A stretch of DNA of 64,000 bases from Bisporella sp. PMI_857. Lineage: Eukaryota; Ascomycota; Leotiomycetes; Helotiales; Helotiaceae. Both the position numbers and the translations under genes were made by a program. The notes under the pieces were generated by a model. It saw only the letters and a list, made by a program, of their open reading frames with translations. It did not search any database and was not told the origin of the DNA. Every line of letters begins with the position of its first letter. Positions within the stretch are counted from its first letter, which is position 1. Positions 1 through 11,062 of this stretch are shown one piece after another. The DNA lies in contig JAJSPD010000033.1 of the NCBI GenBank assembly GCA_021307315.1, positions 434,001-498,000 of the forward strand, given 5' to 3'.

Positions 1-1937
1 GCTCTGAGTCTACCCATGAGCTACTATTCCCGTTACACCATGGCAATCACAATACATCGTTAGGCATGAGATACCGCCAGTACTATCAATAAGTGGTAGA
101 TACTCGCATAATCGCCATCCAGGGAAGTTGTGAACCTGGGAACGGGTGGCAAACGTGTCAAGAATATAGTGGTGGTGCGAGCTAGTAAAGTGCAAAAGTT
201 TATCTCACATTACTCGAGAAGCTACCCCCAGTGCTGGCTCTTCTTTCTCGAGATCGATTCGGATGTACTTGAGATTCTGTCTTTCATTAACAATTGACGA
301 AGCGCTACAGTCCCCGGCAGTAAAAAAGGGCCCAACTCTTGTTTTACGCCAAAAGTTACCAACTTTTTAGTTATATATTTGATATTTGCTATAAAGTTTT
401 TTTTTTATAAGTTAGAAATATAAAGTATAAAAAGGAGTTCAATTAGAATTTAGTGTTTTTATATTTAAATTTTTAGTTTATTATATTCAAATTTTGTGTT
501 GATTTTAAAGGATACATAAAATTTTGGATTTTACAGCAAAAATAAGCGAAATTCAACATAAGTTTTAAACTTTTAATATTTTTGTAAAATTAAACTTATA
601 TTTTTAATGTTGATAATAATTTCTATTAGCAACAACATCGATTTAAATAAAAACCTATTAGGAATTTTAAATTTAAACTGTTTCATTTTATAAATTCGGA
701 AATATTTAAGTTTCAAAAGTAAGCAATACCAGGGTTTAAGCGGGTACGCCAAGGATTGGGCCCTTATTTACTGTCTAGTACTGTACATACAAAAACTCAC
801 GTCATGTAACACATGAACACATGAAGCTCTGAGATATCATTGCCATACATTATACCTGTCCAGCCATTTGTAGGATCCCCCAGCCACGAAGATGCCGAAC
901 CATCGGTATAAAGGATACTGAGTGCACGAAGTCCATAACGCCCAATTGTGAACTTAAGTCCCCTGAACCCCGTTGTACGAACCGACGTCCCTTCAGTTTT
1001 ATTGAAAGCAATCGAAGATATGTACTGCTGATTAAATACTGATCTTTCAAGCACCCAGAGTGAGTTGACGATATTGTTGCGATCGGTAATAGTTCGATGT
1101 AAACACTCGGCAGCATCGAGAAGTAGTGTCTTCTTGGCTGTGAGGAGAGAGAAGGTAAGGCTCGGCCGGAAATATGTTGATATTATAGATCGGACCTCGG
1201 GAGGAAGTTGCACGAAAAGTTTTAAGGCAATTGCGGAATCTTGTGCATTATCCAAATCTTGTGCATTATCCAAATCTTGTGTATCGATGACCGTTAGATC
1301 CATCCAGGTTCTGTGTTCATCAACGAGCGCGTTTCCAACATTGAAGAGCGGGTATATAGACTGCGCAAAGTTGTAGATGGATAAAGCAGAGGGCTTCGAC
1401 TTGTTCAGCAATTTCCAACAAGGCTGATGCACAAGATGGACGATTTCCTTTCCTTCGCACTCTTCGCACTCTTCGCACTCTTGGCATTTGGGTTCGAGGC
1501 AGAACTCTATCGATAATTTGGTTGACTTGAATTCTAGGGAAAAGGTTTCAGGGTTTCTAAAATCTGTCTTTCGCCGTAATTATTCGTGAATTCTCTGCGT
1601 AAGGCTTGCAGACTGGAACAGAGTCACCAATTAGACAGTTATCAACAATAAGCAGGAGATTACATGCAAGTACCTCATATTCCCAAGCTTCAGGCTCTCG
1701 AGTCTCGATGTCTGAATTAGATTCCCAATCCTCAGTGTCTGAATCATACTCAGGCCCTGGCAGACGCAAGCGGCAGAGTGCACAATGGGTGCTCAATTTC
1801 AAATGTAATCGATTCATATTTGCTCTTTTTGAGGAGTCTTTCGGTAAGCTTCGATGTGCCAAATGTTCTGGGATGGACGATGGGCAATTAAAAAGGGTAT
1901 TTGGCCAGAAACGGGTATTGCCCAATATTGATAGCAT
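1..1937 (-). pseudogene. F-box-like fungal protein gene, interrupted and truncated by the window edge
   Basis: A minus-strand gene that continues beyond the left edge. The first exon (start near 1937 or 1817) runs to a donor at 1673. The second exon (about 1490 down to 799) holds a Cys/Glu-rich stretch made of a 9-bp repeat (about 1456-1481), then a 6-residue repeat (DLDNAQ, 18-bp unit at 1239-1281), then an F-box-like LPPEV motif. A donor just below 800 opens an intron containing the 318-773 element. Coding resumes near 280 and reads about 90 residues to the edge, but contains TGA at 204-206 where TGG would fit. I do not recognise a specific function. F-box-like proteins usually act as substrate adaptors for ubiquitin ligases; here that is inference from one short motif. 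The nonsense codon makes a pseudogene likely. Confidence 0.5.
318..773. mobile_element. AT-rich MITE-like element with terminal inverted repeats
   Basis: The ends are matching inverted repeats: CAGTAAAAAAGGGCCCAA at the left and TTGGGCCCTTATTTACTG at the right. The interior is strikingly AT-rich with no coding capacity. It sits inside what appears to be an intron of the surrounding F-box-like gene. No clear target duplication was found. Confidence 0.6.
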
Positions 1938-2030
1938 GAGGCTCCCTGCAAACTAATCGTGCACGGGCCTCTATGCGACCGTGACCCATGAAAGCGCGGA
2001 AGCATCATCACTCGAAATAACGCTGAATCC

Positions 2031-2237
2031 TGTATCAACTCAAGGCGAACAGGGATCTCGATCCGTAAATCAGGAAGAAGGACTCAAAGGTATAAACGAC
2101 TATCAATTATTATAACGAAAAGAACAAGCTACAGATAGAAGAAGGGAAGGAAAGTAGTGCTTTATATACAGGACTGACCAGGGCCAGTGTAAGCGAAGCC
2201 CTGTGATGTCAGGGGCCGAGCCCTAAGGGCCTGAACC
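2031..2237 (-). repeat. LTR family A fragment
   Basis: Matches the other family A LTRs (TATA box, then the conserved CCTTTGAG and TCGAGATCCCTGTTCGCC region on the minus strand). The U3 end is lost near 2237, so it is truncated. The stretch from here to 3620 holds no gene I can support apart from the LTR end at 2680-2764. Confidence 0.75.
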
Positions 2238-2679
2238 CCAGCCCACATAGGCGGACCACCACAAACTATCCCAAGGAGCTTATCGAACGTAAGGACGCGA
2301 AAGACTACATTGCGATAAAGTGAAAGGTCAAAAGCGAAGTTGTACCACTTGAAGTCTGTGAAGATCTTTGAATACTTTATTTTCGACATTATTATTTCTG
2401 AAATACCCAGTCCCAGCCTTGAAGTAAATTTTTTAGATCTATTTGTCGTCGATTAAGGCGCATCACATCTGGTCGCTTAGTATGAATTTCAACTGCTGTG
2501 TCAAGGTCACTTTTGGGTAACTTTATTTTTCGTCATATGTTCGGCTCGTTTGATCCGAGAGACTCCCGGCTCCGCTCCTTTGGCACATAGCATATCTACA
2601 TCGACTAAACCAATTTCACTCTTTGATTGATGTAGTTCTGTTACCACAACGTTCTATTTCTACTACTTCGTTCTCCAGG

Positions 2680-2764
2680 TCTAATCTACGTACAAGAGCT
2701 ATAATACATCCATGTGGTCCGAGCGTCGCGGGGTAATTCACTTGACTTTGGCTGCATACCAACA
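2680..2764. repeat. LTR family D end fragment
   Basis: Ends in GCTGCATACCAACA and matches the ends of the family D copies at 43001-43197 and 47435-47654. The other end is missing. Confidence 0.5.
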
Positions 2765-3623
2765 ACCTCCAACCTTTCACTCTTCATACCACCCTCTACT
2801 CTAGTAGACATTAGAGCCTTCGCTAGTTGCTAATTGGCGGAGTCTAGCTCTTCAATGTGCGCCTGTAGGTCTTACGATGATGGTCCATCACTGATCATAT
2901 CAGCATCAGTTCCCGCCTGCCTGTCTCCCCTTTCCCACCCGCCAAGCATCGTTTATGGCTCCTGTTTCACGACCACTCTCCTCGCGAGAGTACTTGGAAT
3001 GGGTACAGTGGCCTGTCGGCGATACAAACGTACTGGATTCCTACTATTCAAGAGCTATCCAACACGGTCAATATACTGCAAGCAATAATATTGCATTTAT
3101 AGATATTCAGCTGCCTGCGCAAAGGGTTGGGAGGCGAGCGACGATTCAGATGAGCTATATGGTGAAGAAGAAGTGCACAAATCGAGAATGGCCACGAATC
3201 AACTGAAACATCGTATATGGAATGTGAAGATATGGAGGTTCTCGATTGACTGGGGCATTAAACTTGTATTTTGAACGATTGTTTGATTTGTTATCGAATA
3301 TTATATTAATTGACCGTTTTTGAACTCCATATTGTTGATGGGACACGGCCAGCCTGCGCCACCACAAGTCGGCCAGGCTTATTGGTAGGCGTGTCTCCCG
3401 TACTGCCTCGAATCGATCGGAGCCGTTGTATCATCAACTCTACCATTAAAAAAGGACGGCGTCATATCTTCAGGCATAGTTGCGAAAAGAGTTGTCATAT
3501 TCTTGAGTCCAAGCGCGAGAAGTATTTGCCTGTTTCCTCTGCCATTATAAGCAGGCAATCGTTGTGTGCGAAACCAAGAAGTCGGTGGCTCAACACACAG
3601 ACAGCGAAGCCGCCTATGGCGAC

Positions 3624-5932
3624 ATGGACCCGTACAGTCTCGCAGCCGTCGGCCTCGCAGGTAACATCGTTCAGTTCATCGACTTTGGAGCCAAACTCCC
3701 GTCCAAAGCGAACCAGATTCGCAAGGAGGGCTCGACTACCGAAAACGTCCACCTTGAAATCGTCACCAAAGATCTAAGCCTGTATACCGACAGTTTGAAT
3801 AGTGCTATTGTAGCGCAGTAGCGAGAGAAACGCATTCTTGGGGAGGATGAAACTGCACTCTACGAAATTTGCGGCGGATGCTTGCAGGTTGCCCGTGAGC
3901 TGAAGATGGCGCTCGAGGCTCTCGGGTCGAATGGGAGAGTTGGAAAATGGAAGAGCTATCGTCAGGCGCTCAAGAACGTCTGGGGGAAGAGTCAAGTGAC
4001 CGAGCTCCGGGACCGGCTAAGCCTCTACAGCTCGCAGATGGATCGCAGCTGCTGGCATCCATAAGGTACATTCAAGGCACAGCTCCGAGATACCCGAGAC
4101 TGCCACGCTTACGACTAGTAGGACCCGGGCCGATGTTGCGTTTCTTGAGCAAGCCGGACAACTCGCAGACGCTAACGTCGGTATTCAGGCCGCCCTCGGG
4201 CAGCTGAGGGAGATCGAGCGGACATCGCAGCAGAACACCGAGGCGTTAACACTAAACGACGAAATGATACTGACGGTAGTCGAGACTTCGGCTGCGAGCA
4301 ACAATACAGAGCACTTCGAAACCCGGGCTGTCGTCGCCCATGCAGCACTCAAGTTACAGGAGACATCGGCCTCAAATCACGACCAAACGCGTAACTAGGT
4401 TGCAAGCATGGGTATGCACGTCGCCAGCGCCGTTGAGGTGGCTTCGGAGGAGAACCGACAGCAGCACGAGGCTACTAGGGTCGAGATGGAACGAGTCAGA
4501 TTAGAGGCAGAGAAGCAAGTCCAGGAGCTCCGAGAGGAGATCAGACTGCTGAAGATTGAAATCGAGCAGAGCGTCCAAAAGGTCATCGCCTCAGTCGGCA
4601 AAGTGTCAGCTAGGGAACAGCAACGACTAAAGAGGTGGAGCAATGCAAAGTTCAGTCTCTGGGTGGCCAAGGAGATTATGCTTAAGAGCCTCCTCGTAAG
4701 TGGAACAAAGTTGCCTCGGATTAATCCAAGACCTAACCAAATTCTGCTAGGAAGTTCTCAACCTGTTCAAATCTTAGGTTGGGGACTGGGTTGCCGCATT
4801 TGAAACTTCATCCTGGAAGTTGCAAGCTTATCCCAAAATGAAGACGTCCTCAAAGCCAAGCGCGCCGAGCGGTCAACTCTCAAGCGAGTCCACGAACGAC
4901 CAACCAGCACCGACCAGACCCCCGATAACGATGTTATCCGATGTGGAAGCAGATCTGTTGCGAATCGTACGGTATGCTCTACGGTCATGCCAGTTACACA
5001 TGTTGGAAGGCCTGGATCCCCAAGACCTCCGAGGCCTTTCATCCAAGTGCAATCTCTTCGAACTCGCCTTAAGGTACTATCATTCTCACAGGGCAAAAGC
5101 TATACGAATTCTGCTAGCATGCGGCCTCAGTCCCACAGATTTGGCGTTCCAGCAAGTCTTGGAGTCCTATATCTTAGAGTCCTATATCTTGGAATCCTAT
5201 ATCTTGGAGTCCTATAATTGGGATGTTATCAAGCTCGTCGGCGACGCTCTGATTTCCCACTATTCCAGCGCGGCAGAAAACGTCACCCACGGCTCCCTAA
5301 ACGCCAATACTAGCCTCGCTTGCGCAATACGTGACCAAAACCTTAAGGTTCTGGTCACCTTGCTAAAGCAAGAACCCTCCCGCGCGAACAGCCCTACCAT
5401 TGAGACTGGAAATTTGCCGCTCGCCAGCGCAGTGCTATGGCAGAAATACACATCCGCAGTCATGCTGGTGCTGCTCGATGCCTCTCCGGTATTATCTTTA
5501 GCGGCCCGCAAGTCGCCAGTCGTCATGGCAGTAGAGAAGGCCGATCTACGGATGGCTAACATTCTACTCGATATCAGTCGCTCTTCACTCGGGACTGGAT
5601 GGGAGTGGAATGTCGCCGAAGCTCTCGTAACCATTAACTTCAACGCCCCCGGATTCCTCCTTGACTCCCTAATCGACAAGATGGGAATTCCGCTCTGCCT
5701 ACGACTAGCCATCGAGCACAGACACGAGAGGCTCATCGGCTACATGCTATGGCAGTTCAGGACCCGATCCAAGGCATACCGGGAACCCGAGGCGGAACCC
5801 GACGAGGTCCTCGAGCAGGCCCTGCAAGCTGGCATATCGAAGGACTACGTCCAGTACATTAAGTCGAATCGACCGACAGGTCTTATTCACCTAGCAGAGC
5901 AGAATCAGGAAGCAGAGGGTGGCACGCATTAG
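3624..5932 (+). pseudogene. SesA-like / coiled-coil / ankyrin-type STAND-related protein, decayed
   Basis: The start MDPYSLAAVGLAGNIVQF is typical of the helical N-terminal domains of fungal STAND/NACHT proteins (known family feature). A long Glu/Gln-rich coiled coil follows (about 4400-4650), then a weak ankyrin-like region (4820-5932). The frame is broken: TAG at 3819-3821, 4396-4398 and 4775-4777, each fitting an original CAG, and the reading frame changes around 4040-4085. A short intron (about 4695-4750) is likely. At 5157-5213 an 18-bp unit repeats, encoding a LESYI-type repeat. No NACHT P-loop is visible, so this is the N-domain plus repeat architecture without the ATPase. All three stops fit CpA-to-TpA change, as expected from RIP. 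Probably non-functional. Confidence 0.7.
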
Positions 5933-5974
5933 CAATCCAGATCAAGCGGTTCAGAGAATGTTTTAAGGTTGACT

Positions 5975-6147
5975 GACTGAGGTACCACTCCACTTGTAGC
6001 AACGCCGCGTACTTGTTACGCAGTTATTGGTAAGTATAATGTGCTAAATTGTGTCCGATTGTTGCGGCTACTACAAAGCGTTCTTTTATATGCTACAGGT
6101 GGGTCATGTGACCAAATCCTTTATTTACTCTTCCATTGACTCAGGAC
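5975..6147. repeat. Repeat family H copy
   Basis: The left half (GAGGTACCACTCCACTTG onward) matches 16733-16815 in inverse orientation. The right half, with the motif GATGCTACAGGTGGG-like and TTTATTCACTC, matches 21040-21110 in inverse orientation. It is probably an LTR or MITE with dispersed fragments. Confidence 0.5.
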
Positions 6148-6178
6148 ACACAAAATCCCTTTGACGTGACTAACATAC

Positions 6179-6365
6179 TATCGGAATACCTGCCACGTAG
6201 TAAAAGGCGTAGTAGCTATTGACCACGCTCTTGCTGGTGTGGTTCTGGTATTCGTTGATTGATTCTAAACTACGGCCTGTTGCCAGGTAAATATATATGT
6301 GACAGGAGACCCACAATTCCCGCAATCCGATGGATCGCATGAAGTCATGCACATACATTCCAACA
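6179..6365 (-). repeat. LTR family C copy
   Basis: Begins TATCGGAAT (family consensus TGTCGGAAT) and ends CATTCCAACA. It lies directly against the broken protease region of the Ty3-like remnant, so it marks where that element was cut. No target duplication seen. Orientation is assigned by taking TGTTGGAATG as the 5' end. Confidence 0.75.
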
Positions 6366-7941
6366 ATCCCTTAGGATAAGTGGGGTGGGGAAGCGGTCTA
6401 GGCTTCAACCCGAAAGTGCGGCAAAGGTCCGATGCAAAACGAGTGTCGATGAAAACGTAACCACTGGCCCTAATATCACCCAAAGCTCTGGCCTGTACTG
6501 CAATCCCGTTATTGTGAAAGGTGCAAGCTACAGTAAAAGAATTGCCGGCTATTAGTGAACTTGGATCGATCCGTTGAAGATCGAATACATGATTCCTAAA
6601 AAGGGAGCCATGGCTTAGGGCTGTTAGTTTTCCGACTTGTCTGCATCGGCCTCATCTTGTGCTTCATCACCTGAGGCTTCCTCTTGCTCAATCTCTTGAA
6701 TTCTAGGTGTTGCCCGAGGATCTAGGCAAGAGCTTACAAAATGCCCTACTTCACCACATTTGAAGCAGGTGCTCTGAGAAAGGTCGGTAGCCGGGCTACG
6801 AGCTAGGTTTGGAGTGCTTCGTAGGCTATTCCGGACTGCAGCTTCTGGGCTTGGAGTAGCATATTGTGGTGCTGGTGAAAAGGCTCGGTAGGCCTTCGGA
6901 GCCGGAAGGAGCCCTTGACGTAGCTTAGGAGCTGGAAGGGGCATTTGACCTAGCTTAGCGAGCTGGCGCAGGCGGGAATTGTCGATGGAACTCCTGCAGG
7001 CCAATGCTCAACCGCTGGCACTCACGCACTAGCTCCTGGTACGTAGGGTGCTGGTGGTGTGTAGCTAAAAGCCGGCTCTGGAATTCCCTATTAAGCTTTC
7101 TCCATAAGTGGCTTCTCCAGGTCGAAGAAGGAACCCGTCCTACCGAAGCCAAGCGAGCAAACTCGGTATGAAAGTCGTTGAAGTCCTGTGTAGCCTGTTG
7201 TTTCAGAGCGTAGAACAGATTCTCAGCTTCTTCAGCTTCAAAATGATTCCCAAAAATTGTGTCCAGGTGAGCCAATATCTCATCGACAGAAAGCCAAGGT
7301 TCCAGGTTATCTTTGTCAAATCGAGGCTTCAAGTGGCGTTTCGCCTCACCTGTAGTGCAACTGAATACGTAGTCCATCCGATCTTGTTCGGTCGGCCACC
7401 AGTCCGCATTTTCTCGAAGCTTATCCTGCAATAGAGATTTCCAAGCAATGTAAGTAGGCGAAGTGCCGTCGTCTAGCGGGTCTTGGTCTTGGTGCTTTAA
7501 GGAAGGCTTTTTTGAGTGTGACCGAGACCCGCGCCGTCTATGAGACCTAGACCTATGGTTGCTATCAGAAGAGGAGCTGTCTGATGACGATCCGTCTGGG
7601 TCATTTCCTCCCGCGTTCCGAAAGGGCCGAGAAATTGAAGGTTTCTCCACCGAAGGGATAGGGCGGCTTGATTCCGCAGTCGCTAGCCGTTCTAGCAAAA
7701 CGCGAAATTGGCTGTCTGAGAGCTGAACAGGGGTCCCTAAAACATCGGCCACCTGCTGGTTCAATTGATCTCGTATTTCAGCTCCAGGTCCCCTGCTGGC
7801 TGACGACTGTGTTTGACTTGATTTTTCGGGGGTAGTCCGGTCACCTGGTTGGACCATAGAGGCACCTTCTGTCGAAGGGGGTCTGGAAGGCGTTTCTTGT
7901 CCTTTTCCGAGAAGCTTCTTTTTGGTGGTTGTGGTGGGCAT
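6366..7941 (-). pseudogene. gag: Ty3/gypsy-type Gag with start of protease, decayed
   Basis: The main frame (6955-7941) is a 328-residue Gag: a Ser/Arg-rich N-terminal part, then a capsid-like region with YIAWKSLLQDKL and the AEEAENLFYALKQ helix. Near 6960-7000 the frame shifts into 6624-7004, which carries a CCHC zinc knuckle (CFKCGEVGHFVSSC, CX2CX4HX4C). Past a stop at 6624 the sequence resembles a retropepsin N-terminus, with the frame that includes ASGYVFIDTRFA. The expected Asp-Thr-Gly active site reads Asp-Ile-Arg. Reverse transcriptase, RNase H and integrase are absent; a family C LTR abuts at 6365. The family A LTR at 8202-8448 has the same orientation and probably is its 5' LTR. The frameshift could be a natural Gag-Pol feature, but the stops and lost catalytic residues argue for a dead copy. 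Confidence 0.8.
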
Positions 7942-8201
7942 ATTGTTGTGGGGTCGAATTCAAATAATGGGAAGAAGTAGTGATAGTAGTAGCTCGACTC
8001 AACTAATTAAAGGAGGAGCAAGCTCAACCAGTATGTGCTGAAAGCTGAAATTAGTAGTGTATACAGGCCTTGGGCTTTGACCTATATCTTCATATGCCTC
8101 ATCTATGGCGTCGTGGAATTGTCGTCACGGTTCTGATTCAATACCAAAAAAAGGGATATTGTTAGGCTTCGTCCCCGGAAGGTTTGTAGAGTGTGTTCTA
8201 A

Positions 8202-8448
8202 TGTAACAACTCAAGGCGAACAGGGATCTCGATCCGTGGACCTCAGGGAGAGGGACTCAAAGGTATGAACAACTATCAATTGTTTAACGAAAAGAACAAG
8301 TTACAGATAGAAGGAGGGAAGGAAAGCAGCTTTATATACAGGAGACTGGCCAGGGGCCAGCGCAAGCGAGGCCCTGTGGCGTCAGGGGCTGAGCCCTAAA
8401 AGGCCAGCTCCAAGCGGCTTTGAGCGAGATAGGGCCAGGGCCGTGACA
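8202..8448 (-). repeat. LTR family A, probable 5' LTR of the gag remnant
   Basis: On the minus strand it runs TGTCACGGCC...TTGTTACA with TATATAAAG in the middle. The flanking 5-mers (TCTAA and CGCGC) differ, as expected for one end of a longer element, and it points into the gag frame below it. Confidence 0.85.
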
Positions 8449-8584
8449 CGCGCAATTTATACGATTATGTATTTAGTTATACCGAAAACTTCTTTTACGT
8501 TAAAATACAGTATAGCGCGAGGCGTTTCGATGTGCCAGGTTTAACCCAGTACTATTCGGATGCCACTAATTCAGCGCCGCCAAT

Positions 8585-8832
8585 TGTCACGACCTTGGCC
8601 ATCTCGCTTAGAGCCCCTGAGGTTCAGGCCCTTAGGGCTTGGCCCCTGACACCACAGGGCCTCGCTTACGCTGGCCCCTGACCAGTCTCTTGTATATAAA
8701 GCGCTGCTTTCCTTCCCTTCTTCTATTTGTAGTTTGTTCTTTTCGTTATATCAATTGATAGTCGTTCACACCTTTGAGTCCCTCTCCCTGAGATCCACGG
8801 ATCGAGATCCCTGTTCGCCTTGAATTGTTACA
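8585..8832 (+). repeat. Solo LTR, family A
   Basis: Complete 248-bp LTR, TGTCACGACC...TTGTTACA, flanked on both sides by an exact 5-bp duplication CCAAT (8580-8584 and 8833-8837). It lies head-to-head with the copy at 8202-8448. Confidence 0.9.
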
Positions 8833-8936
8833 CCAATTCCCTCAAGCGCAATCTTTTAAAGCTCTTTTTCTTTGCAGCCGAATAACCGTATCGTAATAGG
8901 ATTCCGGCCGTGGTTGAATTTTAAATATTAAGCAAT

Positions 8937-9121
8937 TGTTGGAATGCATGTACATAGCTTCACGCGTCCCATCGGATCGCGGGAGTTGTGGTCTTCTACC
9001 ACCTATATATCTACCTGGCAATAGGCCGTAGCTTAGAATGAATCAACGAATACCAGAACCACACAAGCAAGAGCGTAGTCATAGCTCCTACACCTTTTGC
9101 TACGTGGTAGGTATGGTGACG
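8937..9121 (+). repeat. Solo LTR, family C
   Basis: Begins TGTTGGAATGCATG. The far end has diverged (TATGGTGACG against consensus TATTCCGACA), yet an exact 5-bp duplication GCAAT brackets it (8932-8936, 9122-9126). Confidence 0.8.
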
Positions 9122-9423
9122 GCAATTTCTTTGCTTGAAATCCATGCATCCGTCAACTGAAACAGCAATACCAATAGAAAAAGTGCAAGGCAGAAACTGC
9201 AGGTCTTTCATGAGTTTGTGCAAAGAATAGTTCTCGATTACAAGGTATTCTCGGGCTGAGAAATATTAAAAAGGAGATATGGCATGAGGAAATGTCTAAC
9301 TTTCTGAAAAAGTGTACAAATAAGGGGTTCAAACAAATTGATTATTGATTCCAAAATTGAATTCTAAAATTTAATCAAGCGGCTGTTTATGCAAGAAGCA
9401 TAAAACCGTTTGAGAATTCTATC

Positions 9424-9603
9424 TGTCGGTAGCATATCACGTAGCAAAAGGCGTTGTAGGTATTGACTACGCTCTTGCTGGTATGATTGTGGTTCCTTGT
9501 TGTTCGTTAATTCATTGTTCTAAGCTACGGTATCGCAAGGTTGTAAGTCCTGAAAGGACCCACAGCCTCGGGTTCACGTGATTCTATTTACATGCTTCAG
9601 ACA
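9424..9603 (-). repeat. LTR family C copy, diverged
   Basis: TGTCGGTAGCATATCACGTAG at the left; the right end reads CATGCTTCAGACA. Flanks CTATC and CTATA agree at 4 of 5 positions. Confidence 0.7.
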
Positions 9604-9754
9604 CTATAAATGAGATCCTAAAAGCTCTAACGACAAAACTAATGAGAGTTCAGCTGTTCGTTTCATGTCTAGCTCTCAGCCATTGAGTTGACAGCCACGC
9701 AGGTTTATCTTGCAAATTTCTACTACAAAAGTCCAACCACAACTCAGTCCCTTT

Positions 9755-11008
9755 CTATAGACTCTGATGCTCAGTTCTAGTTCCTAGATTCCACTCTTCG
9801 CGAAGCTTTTCCCAGTTGTGATACAAACTCGCAAATCTACAACTAAGTAATTTGCCGAGCTCAGAATGTGCAGAAACGTGCACATCTAAAACACACTTCT
9901 CGATCATATCTGAATCTGAGCTCATGAACAATCCTCCGTGTTCTTGAATAGATATAGTATTCTTGGGAGGCTGGACGGCGCTTGAGAAGTCTTGAATCAA
10001 AGTTCTTAACCGAACGAGATGGCGATGTACAATGTCGAATTTTAGCTCAATTTCTTCTTCGTCGTCCAAATGATAAGCACTAATGAACGCATTGTGTTGC
10101 ATCAGGGCAGGTTCTAGGGATCCTCTAAGAACCTCAGGGCTTGAAGCTTCTGACTGAATGCTAGAATTAAGAATTTCCTCATCTAAAACGTTATAGTTGT
10201 TGTTTTGCGACAAGTCAGGACTTCCTTTTGTGTGCTGCACGCCTCCCGCATTGGTCATGTGCTTCGATAGCGTTGCAAGATACTCAGCATTCGCATGCCC
10301 ATAAATGCTGACTGTCCTGTCTAAGAGAAATGCAAGCGCAAGCATGCCGCTTTCATGTTTAAGGCAGTCTGATGGGCACCTCAAAACTCTATCGCAAACC
10401 TCAGCCGCTTGACGACCTTGGCCTAAGCGATGATCTATTGGAAAGTGTGCTTCGTGTGTGTTATGTGATGAAAGGCATGCGACGATATCTGATATGCATT
10501 TGCATTTGGAGGCTCGATGTTCGTACTTCGGCTCTATAATATCCTGTTCTTTGTTGCAATAATCATCCCAGGAATTCTGTATTTCCATGCCGTTTCCTGA
10601 AGACGTACTCAATATATCCAGTTTAGGCAGCGAAAATGGCCCTGCATTATCATGATGAATAGGACTCAGATTGCTAAGTTCTAAGGGTGATGAGAAGTCT
10701 TGAGAATATCCTTGATATGAGTACACCGAATTATCCATCGTCCAGTCCCGATATGTGCTAGTTGGCTCCCATGATTCGATATTCGTTGTGTTAATTTCGT
10801 TTAAGGAAGGCGCCTCTATCTTTGGTGGTGTACTTTGGGGCTTTCGCGTCCTTCCAGCACGCTGAGATATGCCGTAAACGCAGGAATTCGAATTCTTTGC
10901 GCAACGATCACAAGTAGGCCGTGTTTGTGAGCATTTAACCTTTGACTTGGTGCATGCATCACAAGTCGTTCTTAGCTTTGGTCCTTGTGCGAATAAAGGC
11001 ATTGGCAT
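9755..11008 (-). CDS. AflR-like Zn2Cys6 transcription factor
   Basis: A single 417-residue open frame. Residues about 16-43 form a complete binuclear zinc cluster, CX2CX6CX5CX2CX6C (CDACTKSKVKC then TCDRCAKNSNSC). It is followed by a linker with QRAGRTRK, which resembles the segment after the cluster in AflR-type regulators. The middle is Ser/Asn-rich, and the C-terminal half has the Cys-containing helical character of the AflR family (DVHVSAHSELGKLLSC). In characterised fungi this family binds short palindromic promoter sites and switches on neighbouring metabolite clusters; that role here is inference. No synthase gene lies beside it: the neighbours are LTRs and hairpin elements. Length is close to AflR proteins. 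No stop codons or frame breaks are seen, so it may be functional. Confidence 0.85.
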   Translation of the reverse strand: MPMPLFAQGPKLRTTCDACTKSKVKCSQTRPTCDRCAKNSNSCVYGISQRAGRTRKPQSTPPKIEAPSLNEINTTNIESWEPTSTYRDWTMDNSVYSYQGYSQDFSSPLELSNLSPIHHDNAGPFSLPKLDILSTSSGNGMEIQNSWDDYCNKEQDIIEPKYEHRASKCKCISDIVACLSSHNTHEAHFPIDHRLGQGRQAAEVCDRVLRCPSDCLKHESGMLALAFLLDRTVSIYGHANAEYLATLSKHMTNAGGVQHTKGSPDLSQNNNYNVLDEEILNSSIQSEASSPEVLRGSLEPALMQHNAFISAYHLDDEEEIELKFDIVHRHLVRLRTLIQDFSSAVQPPKNTISIQEHGGLFMSSDSDMIEKCVLDVHVSAHSELGKLLSCRFASLYHNWEKLREEWNLGTRTEHQSL

Positions 11009-11062
11009 TAAATTTTGTAAATAACGATAGTTAATTGAAAACTAAATTCTTTATAGAAAATC

